Shown here: piece by piece, positions 59,088 to 64,000 of the stretch
Layout of the letters: each line of letters opens with the position of its first letter
How positions within the stretch are numbered: the first letter of the stretch is position 1
DNA from: JAIBJN01 sp963802795
GTDB lineage: Bacteria; Actinomycetota; Thermoleophilia; Gaiellales; Gaiellaceae
Direction of reading: 5' to 3'
Assembly (NCBI GenBank): GCA_963802795.1
Contig: CAWDJV010000005.1
Span: 372,001 to 436,000 of the forward strand
DNA length: 64,000 nt
Translations under genes and position numbers: made by a program
Notes under the pieces: model-generated
What the model was told of the DNA's origin: nothing
The model's database searches: none
The model's input: only the letters and a program-made list of their open reading frames with translations

Positions 59088-60710
59088 TTACATCATGTCC
59101 GGCATGCCTCCTGGCATTCCGGCGCCGGCTCCGGCCTTCTCGGGCGGCTCGGCGACGACGGCCTCGGTCGTGAGGATGTTCTTCGCGATCGAAGCTGCGT
59201 TCTGGAGCGCGGAGCGAGTGACCATGGTCGGATCGATGATTCCCGCCTTGACGAGGTCCTCGTAGTCGCCCGTCTCGACGTTCAGGCCGTGGCCCTTCGT
59301 GCCGGTGCGGATCTTGTCGACGACGATCGAGCCTTCGAGGCCCCCATTGCCTGCGAGCTGCCGGACGGGCTCCTCGAGCGCCCGCGCCACGATGGCCGCG
59401 CCCGTGCGCTCGTCGCCCTCGAACGAGTCGAGCTTGATGGCAGAAGCCGCGCTCAGGAGCGCGACGCCGCCGCCCGGCACGATGCCCTCCTCGAGGGCCG
59501 CCCGGGTGGCCTGCAGCGCGTCCTCGACGCGGTGCTTCTTCTCCTTCATCTCGGTCTCGGTGGCCGCGCCGACCTTGATGACGGCGACGCCGCCGGCCAG
59601 CTTGGCGAGCCGCTCCTGCAGCTTCTCGCGGTCGAAATCCGAGTCAGTGGTCTCGATCTCCGACTTGAGCTGCTTGATGCGGCCCTTGATCGCGTCGGAG
59701 TCGCCCGCGCCGTCGATGATCGTCGTCGTGTCCTTGTCGACGACGATCTTGCGGGCGCGACCGAGCTGCGAGAGCTTCGTGTTCTCGAGCTTGAGGCCCA
59801 TCTCCTCGGTAATGACCTCGCCGCCCGTGAGGATGGCGATGTCCTCGAGCATCCGCTTGCGGCGGTCACCGAAGCCCGGCGCCTTGACGGCGACGGCAGT
59901 GAAGGTCCCGCGGAGCTTGTTGACGACGACGGTGGCGAGCGACTCGCCCTCGACGTCCTCGGCCACGATGAGCAGCGGCCTACCGGCCTGGATCACCTGC
60001 TCGAGCATGGGGAGGATGTCCTTGACCGCGCCGATCTTCTGGTTGGCGATCAGGACGTACGGATCGTCGAGCACGGCCTCCATGCGCTCCGGGTCGGTGA
60101 TCATGTAGGGCGACAGGTAGCCCTTGTCGAACTGCATGCCCTCGGTGAACTCGAGCTCGAGGCCGAAGGTCTGGCCCTCCTCGACGTTTACGACGCCGTC
60201 CTTGCCGACCTTCTCGATCGCGTCCGCGATGACGTCGCCGATCTCGCGCTCGCGCGACGAGATGCTGGCAACTCGGGCGATGTCCTCCTTGCCCGAGATC
60301 TCCTTGGACTGTTTCTGCAGGGCCGCGACGACCGCGTCGACGGCGGACTCGATGCCCCGCTTGAGGCCCATCGGGTTCGCGCCGGCGGCGACGTTCTTGA
60401 GGCCCTCGCGGACGATGGCCTGAGCGAGCACGGTCGCGGTCGTCGTGCCGTCGCCGGCGACGTCGTTCGTCGCCGTGGCGACCTCGCGGACGAGCTGCGC
60501 GCCCTGGTTCTCGAAGACGTCCTCGAGCTCGATCTCGCGCGCGATCGTGACGCCGTCGTTCGTGATGGTGGGCGCGCCGAACTTCTTGTCGAGCACGACG
60601 TAGCGCCCCTTGGGGCCAAGGGTGACCTTGACCGCGTCAGCGAGGGTGTTGACGCCGCGCTCGAGCGCGCGCCGGGCATCCTCGTTGAAGAGAAGCTCCT
60701 TGTGAGCCAT
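59088..60710 (-). CDS. groL: 60-kDa chaperonin GroEL
   Basis: 540 aa, full length. Seen: KVTLGPKGRYVVLDKKFGAP, ITNDGVTIAREIELED, VAGDGTTTATVLAQAIVREG (ATP site), GTFTAVAVKAPGFGDRRKRM, EGIVPGGGVALLSAASAI and a Gly/Met tail ending MPGGMPDMM. Folds proteins with GroES. ATG follows GGAGGAA. It lies 41 bases after groES in the same transcript; expression is expected to follow HrcA/CIRCE control upstream of groES. Confidence 0.97.
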   Translation of the reverse strand: MAHKELLFNEDARRALERGVNTLADAVKVTLGPKGRYVVLDKKFGAPTITNDGVTIAREIELEDVFENQGAQLVREVATATNDVAGDGTTTATVLAQAIVREGLKNVAAGANPMGLKRGIESAVDAVVAALQKQSKEISGKEDIARVASISSREREIGDVIADAIEKVGKDGVVNVEEGQTFGLELEFTEGMQFDKGYLSPYMITDPERMEAVLDDPYVLIANQKIGAVKDILPMLEQVIQAGRPLLIVAEDVEGESLATVVVNKLRGTFTAVAVKAPGFGDRRKRMLEDIAILTGGEVITEEMGLKLENTKLSQLGRARKIVVDKDTTTIIDGAGDSDAIKGRIKQLKSEIETTDSDFDREKLQERLAKLAGGVAVIKVGAATETEMKEKKHRVEDALQATRAALEEGIVPGGGVALLSAASAIKLDSFEGDERTGAAIVARALEEPVRQLAGNGGLEGSIVVDKIRTGTKGHGLNVETGDYEDLVKAGIIDPTMVTRSALQNAASIAKNILTTEAVVAEPPEKAGAGAGMPGGMPDMM

Positions 60711-60751
60711 TCATTCCTCCGTTTCGTTCCCGGTGACTGACAGGCAGGCGC

Positions 60752-61087
60752 CTAGGCGGCGGCGCCGGCCAGTTCCTTCTTCTTGCTCTTGCCCTTGGTG
60801 GCAACGACCTTGGCCAGCACGTCCGACTCGCGGAGGATGAGGTACTCGTCCGTCCCGAGCTTGATCTCCGTGCCGCCGTACTTGGAGTAGATGATCTCGT
60901 CACCTTCCTCGAGATCCATCTTGATGTACTCGCCGTCCTCGTCCCGAGGGCCGGGGCCGACTGCGAGGACGCGTCCGCGCTGCGGCTTCTCCTTGGCCGT
61001 ATCGGGAAGGACGATGCCGCTGACGGTCGTCTCCTCCTCCTCGAGCGCCTCGACGATCAGGCGATCGCCCAGTGGCTGAAGATTCAT
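60752..61087 (-). CDS. groS: 10-kDa co-chaperonin GroES
   Basis: 111 aa. Seen: LQPLGDRLIVEALEEEETTV, SGIVLPDTAKEKPQRGRVLA (mobile loop), KYGGTEIKLGTDEYLILRES, plus a C-terminal extension KGKSKKKELAGAAA longer than usual. ATG is preceded by AAGGAGGAG six bases upstream. Promoter and CIRCE boxes are described separately. Confidence 0.96.
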   Translation of the reverse strand: MNLQPLGDRLIVEALEEEETTVSGIVLPDTAKEKPQRGRVLAVGPGPRDEDGEYIKMDLEEGDEIIYSKYGGTEIKLGTDEYLILRESDVLAKVVATKGKSKKKELAGAAA

Positions 61088-61123
61088 CCAGCACTCCTCC
61101 TTAGCAATGTGACTTCAGGGCGT

Positions 61124-61150
61124 TTGGCACTCATGCAGCCCGAGTGCCAG
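61124..61150 (-). promoter_or_regulatory. CIRCE element 1 (HrcA operator) at the groES start
   Basis: TTGGCACTC-N9-GAGTGCCAG, just downstream of the -10 and covering the likely transcription start. Confidence 0.93.
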
Positions 61151-61155
61151 TGATC

Positions 61156-61185
61156 ATCCTAGCGAATCCCCGCCACGCGCATCAA
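61156..61185 (-). promoter_or_regulatory. groES-groEL promoter
   Basis: -35 TTGATG (61180-61185), 18 bases, -10 TAGGAT (61156-61161), followed within six bases by CIRCE 1. Confidence 0.75.
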
Positions 61186-62345
61186 GGGCTCTCTGGCACT
61201 CTCACGGCGGGAGTGCCAAGGATTCTCCTCCCGCGCGTGACGGCGAAGAGCGTCCCCGCGCACATCAGCGCCATGAGGGCGTAGGGAAGCGCGTCACCGG
61301 CGGCATCGGCGAGCGCGCCGCCGAGCGAAGGACCGACGGAATTGCCGACTCCCCACGCCGCGTTCATGAGCCCGAAGGCGAAGCCCTGGGCCAGCCCGAT
61401 GCGCTCGGCGCCGTCTGAGAGGAGGGCCATCGCGGGCGCCCAGAATGCGCCGAAGGCGATCGAGGCGGCGACCACGAGCGGCGCGAGAACGAACGGGTTC
61501 TCGGCAACCGCAAGCGCCGTCGTGACGAGGATCGCCCCGGTGAGCGCCAGGCGGAGCGGCAACAGGCGGCCGCGGCGGTCCGAGAAGCGCCCGAGCAGCG
61601 GCGCGACGACCATCTCGATGGCGGCCGCACCGATGAAGACGGCCGCGATCGCGGCGGCGCTCCAGCCCTCGTCGCCGAGCTCGAGCGGCACCAGGACGGC
61701 CAGGACGCCGAAGAGGAGGGCCGGAAGCGTCATCAGCCAGAGCGCGGCGAGGATGACCGGCCGCCTGAGGGCGCGCGCGAGCTGGGCGACCGGCTGCGGA
61801 TCGGCGGCGACTGCAGGGGTCCGGGACGCCCAGGTCGCGAGCGCGAGCGCGACGGCCGCGATGCCGAGGAACGTCGGCCGCTCGCCCACCGACTCGGCGA
61901 GGGCGCCGAGCGCCGGCCCGAGGAGGGCGCCAAAGATCGCCGCACCGATCGCCGTGCCGAGCATCTCTCCTCGGCGCGACTTCGGCGTCCCTGCAACGAG
62001 CCAGGCGAGCGCGCCCGCCCAGGAGAAAGCGCTCCCGAACCCCTGGGCGAGCCGCGCCACGCCGAGAGTCACCGGGTCGCCGGCAAAGCCGAACGCCGTG
62101 CTCGCGACGGCCATGAGCAGCAGGCCCCAGAGCACCGCGCGCCGTGGGCCGAACTTCGCAGCGCTGATCCCGCCCGGAATTGCGCCGAGCAGCGCACCGG
62201 CCGCGTAGGCGCCGACGAGCAGGCCCGCCTCGCCCTTCGAGAGCCCGAACTCGTCCGCGTAGTGCGGAAGAAGCGGCACGAGGGCCGCGTAGAGGATTGT
62301 GTCGACGAGCGTGATCGAGCAGGCGAGGACGAGCAGGCGGCGCAT
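61182..62345 (-). CDS. MFS transporter
   Basis: 387 aa, twelve helices. Seen: SITLVDTILYAALVPLLPHY, the loop 2-3 region AAKFGPRRAVLWGLLLMAVA, VARLAQGFGSAFSWAGALAW, PLLGRFSDRRGRLLPLRLAL and GLMNAAWGVGNSVGPSLGGA. The pattern is that of the drug:proton antiporter (DHA1) type; the substrate is unknown. ATG with TATCGT seven bases upstream (leaderless). Its last codons are also CIRCE element 2, so coding and heat-shock operator overlap. Divergent from the Nudix gene. Confidence 0.9.
   Translation of the reverse strand: MRRLLVLACSITLVDTILYAALVPLLPHYADEFGLSKGEAGLLVGAYAAGALLGAIPGGISAAKFGPRRAVLWGLLLMAVASTAFGFAGDPVTLGVARLAQGFGSAFSWAGALAWLVAGTPKSRRGEMLGTAIGAAIFGALLGPALGALAESVGERPTFLGIAAVALALATWASRTPAVAADPQPVAQLARALRRPVILAALWLMTLPALLFGVLAVLVPLELGDEGWSAAAIAAVFIGAAAIEMVVAPLLGRFSDRRGRLLPLRLALTGAILVTTALAVAENPFVLAPLVVAASIAFGAFWAPAMALLSDGAERIGLAQGFAFGLMNAAWGVGNSVGPSLGGALADAAGDALPYALMALMCAGTLFAVTRGRRILGTPAVRVPESP
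61193..61219 (-). promoter_or_regulatory. CIRCE element 2, inside the MFS gene end
   Basis: CTGGCACTC-N9-GAGTGCCAA, upstream of the -35 box and within the last codons of the transporter gene. Confidence 0.9.
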
Positions 62346-62352
62346 CCAGCTG

Positions 62353-62358
62353 ACGATA
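62353..62358 (-). promoter_or_regulatory. leaderless -10 box for MFS gene
   Basis: TATCGT on the minus strand, seven bases before ATG 62345. Confidence 0.45.
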
Positions 62359-62368
62359 TCGACGCGGT

Positions 62369-62374
62369 TAGGCT
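62369..62374 (+). promoter_or_regulatory. leaderless -10 box for Nudix gene
   Basis: TAGGCT seven bases before ATG 62382. Confidence 0.55.
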
Positions 62375-62381
62375 CTACCGC

Positions 62382-62816
62382 ATGAGGCGCGAGTTCTCGG
62401 CGGGCGGCGTCGTCGTGCGCTCCATGCGGGGCAGCCTCTACCTCGCCGCCATCCGGCCCGGCGGGAAGAACGTCTGGGCTTTGCCGAAAGGGCTCGTCGG
62501 GCCCGGCGAGAAACCTGCCGAGACGGCGGCCCGGGAGGTAACCGAGGAGACCGGGGTCGAAGGCCGCCTGGTCGAGAAGCTCGGCGACGTCCGCTACGTG
62601 TACACGTGGAAGGGCGAGCGGATCTTCAAGGTCGTGAGCTTCTTCCTCTTCCGCTACCGTCGCGGCCGCCTCGGCGACATCCCGTCCGAGCATGCCCACG
62701 AAGTGGACGACACCCGCTGGCTGCCGCTCGCCGAGGCGCCACGGCTCCTCGCCTACGGAGGAGAGCGGGACATGGCCGAGAAAGCACAGAAACTGCTTTC
62801 CGAAGAAGCCGTATGA
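62382..62816 (+). CDS. Nudix hydrolase
   Basis: 144 aa. Seen: REFSAGGVVVRS, NVWALPKGLVGPGEKPAETA leading into REVTEETGVEG, a complete Nudix box (Gx5Ex7REVxEExGx), and a basic/acidic C-terminus. Hydrolyses a nucleoside-diphosphate-linked substrate with Mg2+; the substrate is not predictable. ATG leaderless. Confidence 0.92.
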   Translation: MRREFSAGGVVVRSMRGSLYLAAIRPGGKNVWALPKGLVGPGEKPAETAAREVTEETGVEGRLVEKLGDVRYVYTWKGERIFKVVSFFLFRYRRGRLGDIPSEHAHEVDDTRWLPLAEAPRLLAYGGERDMAEKAQKLLSEEAV

Positions 62817-63190
62817 TGGTGCCGCTTCCGGCTCCGATCAGCCCGATGTACGCCCTCAACTTCTACTCGCCGATCGTCGCGGACCAGCTCCGGAGCAGGC
62901 GAAAGACCGCGACCATTCGCCTGGGGAACAAGGCGGCCAAGTACAAGAAGGGGATGGTCGTGCAGGTGCTGGTGGGGCTCCGCTACGGCACCCGCCAGAA
63001 GATCTTCGACGCGGTGATCGACAAGGTCGAGGTGAAGCCGCTCGCCGCCTGCTCGCCCCGCGAGCTCGAGAAGGACAACCCCGAGATCAGGCGCACCGAG
63101 GAGATGGCCATGTTCCTCGGCCAGCTCTACAACCGGGACGTGACCGAGGAGGACATGGTCACGGTGATCCACTTCTCCGGGATCCAGTAG
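62813..63190 (+). CDS. ASCH domain protein
   Basis: 126 codons from the ATG overlapping the Nudix stop (ATGA); Met12 (62846) is an equally likely start. Seen: MYALNFYSPIVADQLRSRRK, TATIRLGNKAAKYKKGMVVQ, VLVGLRYGTRQKIFDAVIDK, and a C-terminal ...MVTVIHFSGIQ, matching the ASCH/PUA-like fold that binds RNA or modified nucleosides. Pairing with a Nudix gene hints at nucleotide or RNA metabolism (inference). Confidence 0.85.
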   Translation: MMVPLPAPISPMYALNFYSPIVADQLRSRRKTATIRLGNKAAKYKKGMVVQVLVGLRYGTRQKIFDAVIDKVEVKPLAACSPRELEKDNPEIRRTEEMAMFLGQLYNRDVTEEDMVTVIHFSGIQ

Positions 63191-63200
63191 CCCCGTTCCC

Positions 63201-64000
63201 GTGGACGTCGTCACGGGAGCGTTCTCCTTCACGGGGAGGTACGTCGCCGCGCGGCTGCTCGAGTCCGGGCGCGAGGTGCGGACGCTCACGCGCCGGCGGC
63301 AGGCCGAGAGCCCGTTCGGAGAGCAGGTGCGGGCCTACCCGCTGGACTTCTCGAGCGCGGAGGAGCTCGCCGGCGTCCTGCGCGGTGTGGACACGCTCTA
63401 CAACACGTACTGGATCCGCTTCCCCGACGCGTCCACCACCTTCGAAGGTGCAGTGCGGAACAGCGTCGTGCTCATCCAGGCGGCGCGGGTGGCAGGCGTC
63501 CGGCGCGTCGTCCAGCTGAGCGTGACGCACGCCACCGCGGACTCGCCGTACGCGTACTTCCGAGGGAAGGCGGCCGTCGAGGCCGCGCTCGCCGGCTCGG
63601 GGCTCTCCCATGCGATCGTCCGGCCGACGCTCGTGTTCGGGCACGGCGAGGTGCTCATCAACAACGTCGCGTGGCTTCTCCGCCGGCTGCCGTTGTTCGT
63701 CCTCCCGGGGGCCGGTGGCCGCCTCCAGCCCGTCGCGGCAGAGGACCTTGCCGAACTGTGCGTCGAGGCGGGCCAGAGCGGCGAGAACGCCGCTTTCGAC
63801 GCCGCCGGGCAGGACACACTCCGCTTCGAGGAGCTCGTCCGCCTCGTCCGCAAGGCGGTGGGCTCGCGGGCCGCCGTCGTCTGCGCCGGCCCCCGCACCG
63901 CCCTCACGCTCGCGCGCGGGTTCGGTCTCTTCACCCGGGCGCAGCTGCTCACGGCCGAGGAGCTCCGTGCGCTCGTGGACGACCTGCTGACGTCGGACGA
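63201..64000 (+). CDS. NAD(P)-binding SDR/NAD-dependent epimerase-like protein (3' end outside window)
   Basis: First 266 codons. Seen: VVTGAFSFTGRYVAARLLES (dinucleotide loop GxFxxxG), VLRGVDTLYNTYWIRFPD, VVQLSVTHATADSPYAYFRG, SGLSHAIVRPTLVFGHGE and VLPGAGGRLQPVAAEDLAEL. Resembles the atypical SDR group that includes the NDUFA9 and nucleoside-diphosphate-sugar epimerase types, probably not a classical dehydrogenase. GTG start ten bases after the ASCH gene, so these may be co-transcribed. Confidence 0.86.
   Translation, partial: MDVVTGAFSFTGRYVAARLLESGREVRTLTRRRQAESPFGEQVRAYPLDFSSAEELAGVLRGVDTLYNTYWIRFPDASTTFEGAVRNSVVLIQAARVAGVRRVVQLSVTHATADSPYAYFRGKAAVEAALAGSGLSHAIVRPTLVFGHGEVLINNVAWLLRRLPLFVLPGAGGRLQPVAAEDLAELCVEAGQSGENAAFDAAGQDTLRFEELVRLVRKAVGSRAAVVCAGPRTALTLARGFGLFTRAQLLTAEELRALVDDLLTSD

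Overview
The window is GC-rich DNA, almost fully coding, from one bacterial chromosome. An actinobacterial lineage of the Thermoleophilia type (Gaiella/Solirubrobacter-like) fits best. This is inferred from the futalosine menaquinone genes next to a split cytochrome bc complex, abundant GTG starts, many leaderless start codons behind TANNNT boxes, and the CIRCE/groES/groEL arrangement. No rRNA is present; the only RNA gene is one tRNA-Arg.

Layout. 1-2.9 kb: surface-sugar genes (truncated CapD-type dehydratase, DegT aminotransferase) and a DedA protein. 3.0-16.0 kb: a long leftward block for respiratory electron transport. In transcription order it holds hemB, hemL, two small genes, a UbiD decarboxylase, Rieske protein, cytochrome b, a cytochrome b/c fusion, UbiX, MenG, a polyprenyl diphosphate synthase, mqnE, mqnA and mqnC. 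mqnD lies apart at 50.3-51.2 kb. 16-25.7 kb: degenerate M23 protein, YmdB-type phosphoesterase, three envelope membrane genes, pcm, a phosphodiesterase, an SppA-like protease, a thioredoxin fold without CxxC and a CHRD protein. 25.7-29.7 kb: 2-oxoacid dehydrogenase E1alpha/E1beta/E2 and a lipid kinase. 29.8-40.7 kb: a secreted M36 metalloprotease with frameshifts, a TetR regulator divergent from paaABCD, a potassium channel, a zinc-ribbon membrane protein and a secreted ammonia-lyase homologue lacking the MIO triad. 41-51 kb: crotonases, aldehyde dehydrogenase and thiolase, probably lower steps of aromatic or fatty acyl-CoA breakdown. 51-58 kb: DtxR regulator, small enzymes, Rieske ferredoxin, a metal or cobalamin binding protein, then a scar of IS481 remnant joined to a transporter fragment. 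58-64 kb: tRNA-Arg, YgfZ, groEL/groES with two CIRCE boxes, MFS transporter, Nudix, ASCH and a truncated SDR gene.

Most notable: (1) two copies of a ~165 bp TA-flanked inverted-repeat element inside the respiratory block, each placing a GGAGG eight bases before the next start codon and, in one case, the stop codon of the gene before; (2) a second hairpin repeat family, one copy lying inside cytochrome b; (3) about twenty TANNNT boxes 6-7 bases before start codons, one of them before a CTG; (4) an ammonia-lyase-fold secreted protein that cannot form MIO; (5) clustered single-base indels that break at least seven genes and may be assembly errors.
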